Both the position numbers and the translations under genes were made by a program. Below, piece by piece: positions 18,653 through 28,620 of a stretch of DNA of 64,000 bases (its first letter is position 1; every line of letters starts with the position of its first letter). Below the pieces are notes generated by a model that saw only the letters and a list, made by a program, of their open reading frames with translations, searched no databases and had not been told where the DNA came from. Source of the stretch: an uncultured Psychrobacter sp. (GTDB taxonomy: Bacteria > Pseudomonadota > Gammaproteobacteria > Pseudomonadales > Moraxellaceae); contig NZ_CANMRN010000010.1 in NCBI RefSeq assembly GCF_947500265.1, forward strand, positions 1 through 64,000, in the 5' to 3' direction.

Positions 18653-18839
18653 CGAAACGTAGAGTAGCTTATAATGGTACTGCTTAATATTAATGCCACT
18701 TATAAACTGCTCTATTTTATTTGTATGTACGTTATCGAGATATCTACAAGTGACCTAGTAATCAATGACAAGACTACATAACGTGATTGATTGCATCATT
18801 TATTTGTGTTCACAGTTATCATAGCTATCGGAGCTAACC

Positions 18840-19442
18840 ATGTACCGACCTATACACCGCGTTGTACGTCAACTGGCATTAGGGTTATCTGTGTTCGGTA
18901 GTATTTATCTGCTAGCAGGCTGTGCAACACTCTCCAAGCAAGAATGTCTCGTCGGTGACTGGCAGGCTATCGGCTATAACGATGGCGTGGCAGGTTATCA
19001 TTCAGACCGCTTAGCCTCTCATACAAAAGCTTGTGCCAAAGCTAGCGTCGCACCTGACTACCAAGCATGGGAGCGCGGTCGTAAACTTGGTCTGCAACAG
19101 TACTGCACCATCAATAATGCCTATAACATTGGCAGACGTGGTCGTCAGTTAAACAATGTTTGTCCAATTGCTATGGCTAATACATTGCAAACGGCTAATC
19201 AAAAAGGGCTAGATTATTACGCCTTAGACAGTCAGTTAGACAAAGACAATCGCCTCTTAGATACTTATCAATCAGAATTCGATAAGCTAGAAAATGGTGA
19301 AATGCTAGACTTTTCTAATGAAAAAGAAGCCCGTGCACGGCTGCTATCTCTATCTGATGAGATTCGTGATACTAAATGCCGTATCCGAACAACACAGCAG
19401 CAATTAGATTCATGGAACCAATCCAGTAATTTTTATGAATGA
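18840..19442 (+). CDS. DUF2799 lipoprotein
   Basis: A 200-residue putative lipoprotein. The signal peptide ends in the lipobox LLAG-Cys28. The DUF2799 core follows: QECLVGDWQAIGYNDGVAGY, then HTKAC, WERGRKLGLQQYC and LNNVCP, with conserved Cys residues that could form disulfides. The last 60 residues are a coiled-coil-like, charged helix. The function of the family is unknown. GGAG lies six bases before the ATG. It is followed by the DUF2236 gene in the same direction after 77 bases, so cotranscription is possible. Confidence 0.85.
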   Translation: MYRPIHRVVRQLALGLSVFGSIYLLAGCATLSKQECLVGDWQAIGYNDGVAGYHSDRLASHTKACAKASVAPDYQAWERGRKLGLQQYCTINNAYNIGRRGRQLNNVCPIAMANTLQTANQKGLDYYALDSQLDKDNRLLDTYQSEFDKLENGEMLDFSNEKEARARLLSLSDEIRDTKCRIRTTQQQLDSWNQSSNFYE

Positions 19443-19519
19443 TTGTGATGCGAAGCTATCTCAATGTAAGTTTTACGTTCTAAGGCATGTCCTCACTCTG
19501 AAAATGGTACTTGATAACT

Positions 19520-20908
19520 ATGGATAAGAAAATCATCAATACGGCAAGTACTGCAACTGACAAACCTGACTTTCAATCATCGAATGCTCAATCATCGAAT
19601 GCTTATCAGCGTCATGGACGTACCACTGCTATTGATGACCATAGCGATTTGCAGGTTTTAAAACGCATTAAACGTTATCTATTACCAAAAGACTTTACGA
19701 TCTCGCCTGCTCTACTTGATGAGATCGTGGCAGGTTATGATATTGGCGATCCACTCGCAGACGCGTTAGCCGCTCAGAACATAAAATTTGCAAAACCTCT
19801 ACAGCACAATATTCTAGTCGATAGTTCAAATAATAATTCTGCAAGCAATTATCTTGTAAACAAGGACCTTGCAACCAACCCATTATTTAGTGCACTCACT
19901 GAGCAATTTAGCAGCCATCCTGACTGGTTCGACCCAGAACTTGCCCAGATAGGTGCGGTTGCCTATCGGCGCTATCCACTCATGCTCATTTGGCTACTGC
20001 GTAATGTTGCTCTGATGGCTGGCTATAGCATCCCTGCCCTATCACTGCCGCTCATTCAGACAGGTGCACTGATGCACGATGCGCTACCTCGATTGATGCG
20101 TACTTATGCTTATATCTTGGCCGTGTCTGAACACCCCTCATCTAATGTGAGTACACGCAATCAAAATAAACCTGTTGATCAAGTGTTAGCTATTGGCTCT
20201 GAGGGCTGGCGACAATCGATCCAAGTACGTCAGATACATACCTTGGTACGGCAAAACTTATTAAAAGGTAAAGGCAATGCTGCCACAGGCGTGATACCAA
20301 ACGCCGAGCAACATCATAACCTTGACGGTAGTTGGAATACCGACTACTGGGGCATCCCTATCAATCAAACCGATATGATTGCCACCCACTTACAGTTCTC
20401 ATTACTGATTATGCGCGGTCTACGATTGCTGGGCGCACGTATTAGCACAGAAGAAGCTGAAGGTATCTTACATCTATGGAGTCTTGCCAGTTATTGGATG
20501 GGTGTTGATTTAGAGCGCTTACCAAAAGATGAAGCGGCATGCTGGGAATGGCTCTATACCTACCTATCGATTCAGCAGCTAGATTTTAAGATGGGACAGC
20601 CATTGGCAAAAGCATTGCATGATTTGCCGCGTCAGCTAATGGGTGAAGACAATCGCCGTGGACGTTTTGTCGAAATGGTCAACGCGAGTGTCACTCGGAC
20701 TTTGGTCGGTGATGATATAGGCGATGGTCTGGACTTACCAAAGTCAAAGATACGCTTTGGCGTGTTATCTTCTGTACCGATTCTTTTTGCGCTCGATACT
20801 GCACGGCAGCATAATTCGTCCGTTGCTCATAAGCTAGAAGCATTCCGTGCCAAACGCCAAGACAATATGAACTGGTGGCTGAAAAAGAACGATGATTATT
20901 ATAAATAG
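19520..20908 (+). CDS. Oxygenase MpaB-like protein (DUF2236)
   Basis: A 462-residue protein with the DUF2236 fold shared by fungal MpaB oxygenases and bacterial rubber oxygenases. The segment VRQIHTLVRQNL, with the His expected to ligand haem, and the later GIPINQTDMIATHLQFS segment support the call. The N-terminal about 110 residues are poorly conserved, and there is no secretion signal. The start is uncertain: ATG at 19520 or TTG at 19511, neither with a clear ribosome site. The natural substrate is unknown; a haem-dependent oxidative role is inference from the family. Confidence 0.7.
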   Translation: MDKKIINTASTATDKPDFQSSNAQSSNAYQRHGRTTAIDDHSDLQVLKRIKRYLLPKDFTISPALLDEIVAGYDIGDPLADALAAQNIKFAKPLQHNILVDSSNNNSASNYLVNKDLATNPLFSALTEQFSSHPDWFDPELAQIGAVAYRRYPLMLIWLLRNVALMAGYSIPALSLPLIQTGALMHDALPRLMRTYAYILAVSEHPSSNVSTRNQNKPVDQVLAIGSEGWRQSIQVRQIHTLVRQNLLKGKGNAATGVIPNAEQHHNLDGSWNTDYWGIPINQTDMIATHLQFSLLIMRGLRLLGARISTEEAEGILHLWSLASYWMGVDLERLPKDEAACWEWLYTYLSIQQLDFKMGQPLAKALHDLPRQLMGEDNRRGRFVEMVNASVTRTLVGDDIGDGLDLPKSKIRFGVLSSVPILFALDTARQHNSSVAHKLEAFRAKRQDNMNWWLKKNDDYYK

Positions 20909-21040
20909 ATGATTATAGTCATCCCACTATAAAAGCATTACTGTGTTAACCTCGTTTGAAGTATCACATATACATCTACACTCGGTTGCCTTGTACTACT
21001 TTTAAATTGAATCGACTATATTATTAATAGATGACATTTA

Positions 21041-21775
21041 TCAGCGTTTGTTTTCGACGCGGTAATACCACTCTAGCTGTCGATCAAATCCTGTTTCTAA
21101 TAGGTTGGCAATTACCCGTCCTGTTAGCCCCCATACTGTCTCACCATCGACCTGCCAGCTCGGCGTCAGTATGGTAGCCATTTGCTCTTGCATCTTATAC
21201 TCAATTTCATACTCTACCGTTGGTTGAGTGACTAACGATTCTAAATCTGCCCAAAAGATACGTGATATTTCTCCCGCTTCAGGTACGAGTACTAGACCAG
21301 GAGCGATGAGTGCCACGATTGGGCGTACGCTCATACCACTTTTTGAAGTTTGGATGGGTAGCTGACCAAGCAACTGGACTTTATTGGGCGGTAGCGCTGT
21401 TTCTTCACAGGCTTCACGCAATGCGGTAACGACATTATTGCCATCGCCTACCTCGTACTTACCCCCGGCACAGGAGACCTCCCCCGCATGACTGTTCATA
21501 TGGGCAGCGCGGCGTGTTAATAATAATTTAGGTCTGCGCTCATGAGTAATAGCGACCAGTATTGATGCATCGGCAATCGGTGTCTGATATAGGCTGTCTA
21601 AAACGCGGCTACTATAAGAGGTGTTATGAGCCTCGTACATCGCCGGACTTGTCAGCGCATTTAAGGTCTCATGTTGCACTCGTTCGGCTAATTGACGAAG
21701 CGTCGGATGACGAATAAAAGTAGGTACAGCAACTGACAGGTTATCGAAGCTTATAGCCTGCGGTGGGAATAACAT
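21041..21775 (-). CDS. Nudix hydrolase, CoA pyrophosphatase type (NudL-like)
   Basis: A 244-residue Nudix enzyme likely to cleave coenzyme A or its derivatives to 4'-phosphopantetheine and 3',5'-ADP. The Nudix box runs through ALREACEETALPP. Upstream, LLTRRAAHMNSHAGEVSCAGG corresponds to the NuCoA signature (usually GQVxFPGG) with substitutions: the Phe-Pro is replaced by Cys-Ala. The N-terminal 70 residues exceed the E. coli protein of about 190. It is divergent from another Nudix gene across a 536-base gap. Confidence 0.82.
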   Translation of the reverse strand: MLFPPQAISFDNLSVAVPTFIRHPTLRQLAERVQHETLNALTSPAMYEAHNTSYSSRVLDSLYQTPIADASILVAITHERRPKLLLTRRAAHMNSHAGEVSCAGGKYEVGDGNNVVTALREACEETALPPNKVQLLGQLPIQTSKSGMSVRPIVALIAPGLVLVPEAGEISRIFWADLESLVTQPTVEYEIEYKMQEQMATILTPSWQVDGETVWGLTGRVIANLLETGFDRQLEWYYRVENKR

Positions 21776-22023
21776 TATAATTACCCTATATTTTTATCGT
21801 TATTAAGCGGTATCAACAGCATCTGTCTTGTTTTCTATTAAAATTGCGACTAATAAATAGAATCAATAATCTATTTATTGTTCTCGGCCACGCGACTTGT
21901 CAGCGGCTTTAGTATCAATAATTATTGAACACTCACTAGACTAGCGCAATATAATAGTGGCTGCATGCTATTTATGTGACTGATTCATTGCTTATCAATG
22001 CTCAATAACGGCCTTGTTGACCA

Positions 22024-22064
22024 ATAACAGTAAGCCTATCTGTGAAATGATGCGTTACTGTTAT
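22024..22064. other. Long inverted repeat in the 536-base gap between two Nudix genes
   Basis: ATAACAGTAA at 22024-22033 pairs exactly with TTACTGTTAT at 22055-22064. A second hairpin GCTATC-TTAAGAC-GATAGC lies at 22091-22109, and the octamer ATCTTAAG is repeated at 22094 and 22126. No ORF of note lies in 21776-22311. The structures could mark a leader or small RNA, or a shared control region; no T-run follows either hairpin. Confidence 0.4.
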
Positions 22065-22311
22065 CGTGATTCTGTCCGTCGATAATATGTGCTATCTTAA
22101 GACGATAGCTGCTCTTTAGAATAATATCTTAAGTCAGGTACGTTTAAATTAGGTTTATCGTCAGGTTCACTCAGTTTACTGCTTGTGGTACTTACCTTAC
22201 CGTCCTTGTATCTAACTTATCTCGAAACGATGACAGCAGCACTTCAGAATATAGGTCTTATAACCTATAAAAAACATCATACACAATAACTTTTATAACA
22301 AGGTAGTTGAT

Positions 22312-22875
22312 ATGCGCTATTGCCTCCAATGCGGTCATGAAGCAGAACGAAAAATCCCACCTACGGACAATATGCCGCGTTTGGTATGCCCCAATTGCCA
22401 CTATATCCACTACGAAAACCCAAAAGTTATCTGTGGCTCGCTGGTGGTACATGAAAATAGAGTACTACTCTGCCGCCGTGCCATTGAGCCACAATATGGG
22501 CTATGGACGATACCTGCAGGTTTTATGGAAAATGGCGAAACCATGGCTGAAGGCGCAGCACGCGAGAGCTACGAAGAAGCTGATGCCATCGTACTGAATC
22601 CGCATCTATACTGCATTTATGACTTACCAGATATTGGGCAGATCTACTCTATCTATCTGGCCGATCTAAAAGATGGCGCGTATGGTATCGGCTCAGAAAG
22701 TCTCGACTGTGCACTGTTTAGCGAAGAAGATATTCCATGGGATACACTGGCGTTTGAAGCCATTCGCCGTACTTTAAAAAGCTACTTTGCTGATCGTAAG
22801 CAGTATAACGAATTGTCAGAATTTCCGATTCATCAGGATAAAATTGGCAAAGATTTGAGTATCAAGCGATATTAG
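22312..22875 (+). CDS. Nudix hydrolase with N-terminal zinc ribbon
   Basis: A 187-residue hydrolase. The N-terminal zinc ribbon has CLQCGHE and CPNCHY Cys pairs. The Nudix box GFMENGETMAEGAARESYEE keeps the full GX5EX7REUXEE pattern. The zinc ribbon plus Nudix layout resembles NudC-type enzymes, but it is shorter than NudC (about 257), and relatives act on ADP-ribose, NAD(H), FAD or nucleotide sugars. The substrate is not determined. AAGGTAG lies six bases before the ATG. Confidence 0.85.
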   Translation: MRYCLQCGHEAERKIPPTDNMPRLVCPNCHYIHYENPKVICGSLVVHENRVLLCRRAIEPQYGLWTIPAGFMENGETMAEGAARESYEEADAIVLNPHLYCIYDLPDIGQIYSIYLADLKDGAYGIGSESLDCALFSEEDIPWDTLAFEAIRRTLKSYFADRKQYNELSEFPIHQDKIGKDLSIKRY

Positions 22876-22891
22876 TCAATTACCTAACCGC

Positions 22892-22921
22892 AAAAAGCCA
22901 AGCATGATGCTTGGCTTTTTT
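22892..22921. terminator. Bidirectional terminator between Nudix and M16 peptidase genes
   Basis: Stem AGCCAAGCAT/ATGCTTGGCT flanked by AAAAA on the left and TTTTTT on the right. It can serve both converging genes. Confidence 0.9.
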
Positions 22922-22957
22922 GTGCTTAACTTTTAATCAAAAACAAACCTAATTGTC

Positions 22958-25900
22958 TTAGCTCTTTATTCTACAAACCTCAAAGCCTAGGCCTTTTACT
23001 GCCTCTTCTTTGTCGTAAGGCGCTAGCACTGCACGTACATGCTTTTGACCTTGCAGATATTGCTTGGCAACGCGCTGCAAATCAGCGACCGTTACGGCCA
23101 ATATTGACGCACGCATTTTGCGCTGCCAGTCAACACCGCGATGATGCAGATTTGCAAAGCAGGCTTTGATTGCTTCACCTGCAGGAGAGCCCGGCTTATC
23201 CATACCTGAAATAATACCTAAGATAGCTTCTTCCAATTGCTCATCAGTTTGTGGCTCGTTTAATAGCCATTCGATACTGGCGTCAAAGTGAGCAAAGGTC
23301 TCAGCGCACTGTGGATCACGATAGCTAAAGAACTTAAAAGCACAAGCGTTGGCATCGTAACCTGCACCGCCGCCATAGGCACCGCCGCGCTCACGAATCG
23401 CACTGTGCAAATAGCCGTTACGTAAGTAAGGCGCTAATACCATTAGTGCAGCGGTATCAGGGTGGTCAGCAGCAGGTACAGTATAAGCACTGGCATTGTG
23501 ATAGACGTTGGTTGGCACTAACCACGCTAAATCTGCAACATCTAACACGTCGTTTTTAACATCGTCGCCATTCTCTAACGTCTTACCCGCATCAGTGGCA
23601 CCATTTAACGCAGTATCTAGTTGCAGGTTTGCAAATTCGCTTGGGATATTTGCTACTGCGTTCGTTAAATCATTAGAAGCGGTCGTCGCTTGGCTGTCTT
23701 TCCAGCTATCAACGATTAAACTGCTTAAACGTTCGGTTTGCTCTGCTTCACAGATAATAACGGCATGCTTAGGCAAGCTGATGAGACGTTGATGTAAATC
23801 CATCAAGCTGGTAGCCAATTGATCCCACTGGGCATCATCTGTACTAGCATGTGCTAAGAAATCTTTAAGTGCGTTCAATGCTGGTAGGCCGCTGCGCACA
23901 TATTCCAACTGCGCTTGGCGACTCATACCACGACTAGCCGTTTGCATCGCATATGAATGACCAGATCCTGCTAGGTTTGACTGCCAACCGGCTTGACGCT
24001 GTTGCAAAATTTCTTTGATACGGTCATGCTCAGAAAAGATACTGTGCTCCATCACTTCCTTGAGCAAATCAATCGCTTCAGGCTTACGATTTAGCGCACG
24101 CGTTGCCACGACAAAATAACTGCTAATCGCTTGGCTATCATCGACGTTGGTACGTTGGCTGATACGTGCAGTCACACCAGAAGAATGCGCTGCCTGCTTG
24201 GCTTGCATCTCATGAGCGCTAAGCGAGTCCGTACCCAGCTCAGACAGTAGACTTAAATAAATAGGCAACAATGGATGATTAATCACATCATTGACTGGTA
24301 GCTCATCTGCGCTCGCATTACCGATTGCTTCAGTGAGCGGGACAATCACTTGATAGTAATAAATGCCATTGGTGCCCGCTTCATACTCAAATAGCGTGCT
24401 GTCTTGCCCGCTCAAACGCACCTGCTTTTGCGTGCCTTCTTTAAAGCTGATATCCGTTGGTACGTCTTCTAGACCTACTTTTGGCAATAAGCTCAAATCA
24501 TCTGGCGCGGCTTGACGTGCAGCCAAATCTAAGGCTTGTTGCTTTAAAATAGCTTTATCATCAGCAGTCAAATCCATCGCGATAGTATCCAAACGAGTCT
24601 GCTCAGCTGCTGCCAAACGGGCTGTTTTTTCGCTATCAGGGGTCATCGTTACGCGTACGCGATGCTGATTATTCAATAGATGCGTTTTAATCAAGTTCGG
24701 TAGCCACTGTGGATCGACGACTTGCTCACGTAGCCACTGTAGATGCTCGTCTACTTCCCAAACGTCGATAGGATTGCCATCATGAATGGCGGTACTAAAG
24801 CCCTCTAGCATAAGGTTTAGACCATAAGGAATACTATCGCCGCCGATGTGACGCTGATCAATTTCAATCTGATGCAGAATGGTTTCGATTGTCTCATCAT
24901 CAACTGGTGAATTGGCTACTTCGGTCAGCAAGTCAATAATGCCCTGCTCGACTGCTTCGGCATGTTCAGGGTTAGAACCTCGTAGACCCGTATAAAAGAC
25001 CATTTCATAATGGCTGTCATCAAGACCCAATAGTGGACTTGGCGCTTTACCTAGTGGATGGCTATCAAGATAAGCACGCAATGGCGAGCCTGCATGTTCA
25101 ATCAATACGCCCTCTAACAAACGTAACGCTAAGCGCTGCTTAGGATCGGTAATCGATGGGAGCAACCAAGCAACCACGTGATGCGTCTGATCTGGGCCCG
25201 CTTCGTCAGCAGTATAAGTATCAACTGCACTGATTGGCGCAGACAAACGCTGCTCTGGACGCGATACATGCTTTTTGCCTGCTTCAAATTGAATCAAAGC
25301 ATCTTCGTGTATTTTCGCTTGCGTCTCGGCAACAGGAATATTACCGAAGCTCATGATGACACTGTTTGACGGATGATAATGGCTTTGATGAAACTCGGTC
25401 AGCTCAGTATGCGTCAAGTCAGGAATATCGGCAGGATCACCGCCTGAATTATAATGATAGGTTGTTGTTGGGAACAGATGATGAGCAACCGTATGATATA
25501 GCTGATCAATCTCGCCACTCATCGCACCTTTCATTTCATTAAAAACGATACCTTTAAACTGCGGCTTATCATTTTCGTCAAGCTCTACGCGAATGCCTTC
25601 TTGAGCAAAATCGAGCGGATGGATATTGGGGAAAAACGAAGCGTCTAGATAGACAGCGAGCAAGTTAAAATAGTCGTTTTTGTTTTGCGTCGCATACGGA
25701 TAGGCCGTCCAATCAGCTGCGGTCATCGCATTCATAAACGTGTTTAATGAACGTTTAATCATTGAAAAGAACGGATCACGTACTGGGAACTTGTTCGAAC
25801 CACACAATGCCACGTGCTCTAAGATGTGCGCCTCGCCTTTTGAATCCATTGGCTGGGTGCGAAAACCGACCAAAAACGCATTTTCATCACTTGGGTGTGC

Positions 25901-26038
25901 CAGATGATAATGCATCGCTCCTGTTTTTACATGCTGACTGATCAGCACATCCATCGATAGCGCCTCAATATGGCGATGCTCAATCAGCTCAAATGCTGGA
26001 TGCAAGGTTAAATCAGCAGTAAATGGCGTGTCCGTCAT
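22958..26038 (-). CDS. M16C family zinc metallopeptidase (PreP-like)
   Basis: A 1026-residue insulinase-superfamily peptidase that should degrade unfolded peptides in a closed chamber. The inverted zinc motif is His71-Ile-Leu-Glu-His75, with the distal ligand Glu168 in FKGIVFNEMKG, as in presequence protease PreP. The two homologous halves and the late ERGGAYGGGAGYD loop are recognisable. There is no signal peptide, so it is probably cytosolic. It is slightly longer than the usual 970 residues because of a Asn/Asp/Ala-rich linker near 790-830. It is transcribed alone. Confidence 0.92.
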   Translation of the reverse strand: MTDTPFTADLTLHPAFELIEHRHIEALSMDVLISQHVKTGAMHYHLAHPSDENAFLVGFRTQPMDSKGEAHILEHVALCGSNKFPVRDPFFSMIKRSLNTFMNAMTAADWTAYPYATQNKNDYFNLLAVYLDASFFPNIHPLDFAQEGIRVELDENDKPQFKGIVFNEMKGAMSGEIDQLYHTVAHHLFPTTTYHYNSGGDPADIPDLTHTELTEFHQSHYHPSNSVIMSFGNIPVAETQAKIHEDALIQFEAGKKHVSRPEQRLSAPISAVDTYTADEAGPDQTHHVVAWLLPSITDPKQRLALRLLEGVLIEHAGSPLRAYLDSHPLGKAPSPLLGLDDSHYEMVFYTGLRGSNPEHAEAVEQGIIDLLTEVANSPVDDETIETILHQIEIDQRHIGGDSIPYGLNLMLEGFSTAIHDGNPIDVWEVDEHLQWLREQVVDPQWLPNLIKTHLLNNQHRVRVTMTPDSEKTARLAAAEQTRLDTIAMDLTADDKAILKQQALDLAARQAAPDDLSLLPKVGLEDVPTDISFKEGTQKQVRLSGQDSTLFEYEAGTNGIYYYQVIVPLTEAIGNASADELPVNDVINHPLLPIYLSLLSELGTDSLSAHEMQAKQAAHSSGVTARISQRTNVDDSQAISSYFVVATRALNRKPEAIDLLKEVMEHSIFSEHDRIKEILQQRQAGWQSNLAGSGHSYAMQTASRGMSRQAQLEYVRSGLPALNALKDFLAHASTDDAQWDQLATSLMDLHQRLISLPKHAVIICEAEQTERLSSLIVDSWKDSQATTASNDLTNAVANIPSEFANLQLDTALNGATDAGKTLENGDDVKNDVLDVADLAWLVPTNVYHNASAYTVPAADHPDTAALMVLAPYLRNGYLHSAIRERGGAYGGGAGYDANACAFKFFSYRDPQCAETFAHFDASIEWLLNEPQTDEQLEEAILGIISGMDKPGSPAGEAIKACFANLHHRGVDWQRKMRASILAVTVADLQRVAKQYLQGQKHVRAVLAPYDKEEAVKGLGFEVCRIKS

Positions 26039-26330
26039 AGTTATCCTTATCGCTTATCATGCGTATAGTGCCCTGACTGTCAGGGAAAATAGAGTAATAA
26101 ATTGGCTAAAAAAGAGTTGGCTTAGCGCTATTAGTGGGGCTGCGACATGGATAAGTCAAGGCAACAGTCACGCAATAATCCACCACATAATCTACGCGGC
26201 TATCAACTTTAGCTATCAGAGCCTTAAAGTTACAAATTTATAAATATCCACAATTTTATTATGGATTTATCGCTTAACAAAGGTGATTTGCACTGCTACT
26301 ATAAAGTTAATGACTAACTAGGAGTATCTT

Positions 26331-26792
26331 ATGAGCTACCAACACGTTTTACTGGTCACTGACTTACTATCCGATGCGGACAAAGTGGCGCTAAAAACCA
26401 AGCGTATCCTCGCAGGCTCTCCTGAAGCCAGACTGTCTGTCTTGCATATAGTCAAAGATGACATGGTGCGCTTCGGCTATGAGCTTGTGCCTGCCTCTAG
26501 CCTCTCGGGTGATGTCGATAGTGAGAAGTGGCAAGAAGCACGGGCTAAGCTGGCGCAATTTTTGGCACGTAACGAGCTAGAAGCAATCAACTCTGAGGTC
26601 ACCGCTGCCATCTCTAATAGCAAAGGTATCATTAATTACTGCCGTGAAAAAGACGTCGACTTACTTATCATTGGACGCCATGAGCGCCATGGTATTGCCG
26701 CTTGGCTGGTAGGAGCCACTGCCGACAGTATCTTGCCAAATGTGCCTTGCGACAGCTTAGTGGTGAAGCTTGATCAGCCTGTCTTGGAATAA
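26331..26792 (+). CDS. Universal stress protein (UspA family), copy 1
   Basis: A 153-residue cytosolic Usp-fold protein. It begins with the first beta strand HVLLVTDLLSDADK and ends with the typical VGATADSILPNVPCDSLVV. The ATP-binding loop of nucleotide-binding Usps (G-2x-G-9x-G-S/T) is not cleanly kept (GRHERHGIAAWLVGAT), so it is more like non-binding UspA. GGAG is placed seven bases before the ATG. It is followed 99 bases later by a close paralogue. Confidence 0.9.
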   Translation: MSYQHVLLVTDLLSDADKVALKTKRILAGSPEARLSVLHIVKDDMVRFGYELVPASSLSGDVDSEKWQEARAKLAQFLARNELEAINSEVTAAISNSKGIINYCREKDVDLLIIGRHERHGIAAWLVGATADSILPNVPCDSLVVKLDQPVLE

Positions 26793-26891
26793 TTGGTATC
26801 GCTCTCATCCGCTGCCAAAGACGACAAGCTTTACTTAACAGCGCCCTAGAGTAGTGCTATAGTAAATACTATCTGACATGAGGAAGACGCT

Positions 26892-27353
26892 ATGAGTTAC
26901 GAACATATTTTACTGGTCACCGACTTACTCTCTGATGCAGATATAGTCGCACAAAAGGCCAAGCGCATCGTCGAAAACCGTCCAGGCTCTAAGCTATCTG
27001 TTTTGCATATTGTCAAAGACACCATGGTTGGCTTCGGCTATGAGCTGGTGCCCGCCTCTAGCCTATACGATGAGATTGATGATGAACGCTGCCAAGAAGC
27101 ACGCGCAAAGCTGGCACAATTCCTTGAACGCAATCAGCTAAATGCAGCAACGTCAGAAGTCACGACTGCTATTTCTAGCAGTGAAGGTATCGTCAGCTAC
27201 TGTCATAAACACGATGTCGATCTGTTGGTCATCGGTCGTCATAAGCGTACCGGTATCGCTGCATGGATAAGTGGCGCAACTGCGGATAATATCTTGCCCA
27301 ATGTACCTTGCGACAGCTTTGTAGTGAGATTGGACAAACCTGTTTCAGCATAA
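26892..27353 (+). CDS. Universal stress protein (UspA family), copy 2
   Basis: A 153-residue paralogue of the preceding gene, identical in length and similar throughout (MSYEHILLVTDLLSDAD, GFGYELVPASSL, GATADNILPNVPCDS). The pair arose by tandem duplication with later divergence. GAGGAAG precedes the ATG. Its own leader is different from that of copy 1, so expression may differ. A strong terminator follows. Usp family members are often induced in stasis or stress; this is family knowledge rather than shown here. Confidence 0.9.
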   Translation: MSYEHILLVTDLLSDADIVAQKAKRIVENRPGSKLSVLHIVKDTMVGFGYELVPASSLYDEIDDERCQEARAKLAQFLERNQLNAATSEVTTAISSSEGIVSYCHKHDVDLLVIGRHKRTGIAAWISGATADNILPNVPCDSFVVRLDKPVSA

Positions 27354-27400
27354 AATATGCTTTGATTGTCTTATGTGATATGAAGCATATCCTAAACAGA

Positions 27401-27436
27401 AAAGCGCAGCGTAACTTTTAACGCTGCGCTTTTTTA
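27401..27436. terminator. Bidirectional terminator between usp pair and LysR gene
   Basis: A perfect 12-bp stem AAAGCGCAGCGT/ACGCTGCGCTTT with an eight-base loop and a T-run. The A-rich left side suits the converging LysR transcript. Confidence 0.92.
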
Positions 27437-27463
27437 TGGCTAATAATTTAAAAATTATTTCAA

Positions 27464-28399
27464 TCAGTCCTGTTGAATGATATCTATAAAGGTTTGCCAA
27501 ATGGGGCCTTGGTGACGGGCTTTATGCCAGACCAGCCACCATGTCCTCGATAAATCAATTCCCGCCACGTTCACTTGTACCAATTCCCCTGTCGAGAGTT
27601 CCGTCTCAATCACATGCTGCGATAGACAACCAAGACCAATATCTGCACTCACCATATGTTTAATGGCCTCAGACTGATGTATCGCCTTGACCACTTCTGC
27701 ATTGGGTAGATACTTAAGCAATTGCTCGTCGATAATTTGCCGTGTTCCTGACCCTGCCTCACGTACCAGTAACGGTAATTGCGCTAGCTGATTAATGGTC
27801 AGCTGATAGCAGTCCTCGTCTTCGCTATAGGTAGCTATACCCTTTAGCCACTTGCTATCACGCTTGGCAAATATCATTAGCGTATCGGTACGCCATTCGC
27901 GCTGCTCAATGGCTTTCATATCTACCGGACGCGGCATCCCTTCTACTAGTGCGATATCAATATTTAGTTGCTCAACCTCGCTAACTACCTCTTGGGTATT
28001 GGCAATATACATATCAACATTAGCATCGGGTAGCGCCTCATACAGCTTACCAAGTAAAGATGGCAGCACATAATTGCCGATAGTGGTACTAGCACCGATG
28101 TGAATCTGTCCTGCTTGATATTGATGATAATGCTCAAGCGTGAGCGACTGACCCAAGATAGCCTGTGCCTGTATGTAAATGGGATGGGCATTAGGGTGTT
28201 GATTAAGCCTGCGACCGACGCGCTCAAATAGCGGCATCTGTAGTCTAGACTCTAACTCTGTCAGTGCGCTACTGACCGCTGATTGTGATAAATGCAGCTC
28301 CTCACTGGCACGACTGGTGCTACCTGTCTGATAAATACTGACAAAAACAGCAAGCTGCTTAAGCGTAATCTTTGGCACTGTCTGCACAGATTTTTTCAT
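27464..28399 (-). CDS. LysR-type transcriptional regulator, YeiE-like
   Basis: A 311-residue regulator. The N-terminal winged helix-turn-helix (about residues 12-70) includes GSTSRASEELHLSQSAVSSALTELE split by the usual turn, and the effector-binding domain begins near IHIGASTTIGNYVLP. It is divergent from a YeiH-type exporter, the same arrangement as yeiE/yeiH in E. coli, so it most likely controls that gene and itself from the 221-base shared region. The effector is unknown here; sulfur anions are plausible by analogy with YeiE, which responds to sulfite. Confidence 0.88.
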   Translation of the reverse strand: MKKSVQTVPKITLKQLAVFVSIYQTGSTSRASEELHLSQSAVSSALTELESRLQMPLFERVGRRLNQHPNAHPIYIQAQAILGQSLTLEHYHQYQAGQIHIGASTTIGNYVLPSLLGKLYEALPDANVDMYIANTQEVVSEVEQLNIDIALVEGMPRPVDMKAIEQREWRTDTLMIFAKRDSKWLKGIATYSEDEDCYQLTINQLAQLPLLVREAGSGTRQIIDEQLLKYLPNAEVVKAIHQSEAIKHMVSADIGLGCLSQHVIETELSTGELVQVNVAGIDLSRTWWLVWHKARHQGPIWQTFIDIIQQD

Positions 28400-28572
28400 G
28401 ATATTGATAATACCTTATGTCAGTTTTTAGCCTGTCTTATTTGCTATATGTGTCTTTTTTTGCTGCTCATGCGCGGTATATTTATTTCTATAATAAATAC
28501 TAACCTAAAAAATCGATAGTTTATATCTTATTAATCTGTTTTTATTATAAATATAGCAGGCATATACTGTCT

Positions 28573-28592
28573 ATTCATAAGCTTATGCTTAT
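28573..28592. promoter_or_regulatory. Palindromic operator candidate between LysR gene and yeiH-like gene
   Basis: The perfect 12-bp palindrome CATAAGCTTATG (28576-28587) lies in the divergent intergenic space, 33 bases before the exporter ATG. LysR regulators commonly bind such dyads near the target promoter. The 12-mer ATTCATAAGCTT within it also occurs in the fadD leader at 56347. Confidence 0.5.
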
Positions 28593-28620
28593 CTTAATAT
28601 AAGTAATAGGATGCCGCGTC

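Noticed and set aside
26028..26243. A 71-codon ORF upstream of the first usp gene
   Set aside because: It overlaps the M16 start, shows no family resemblance and no ribosome site.
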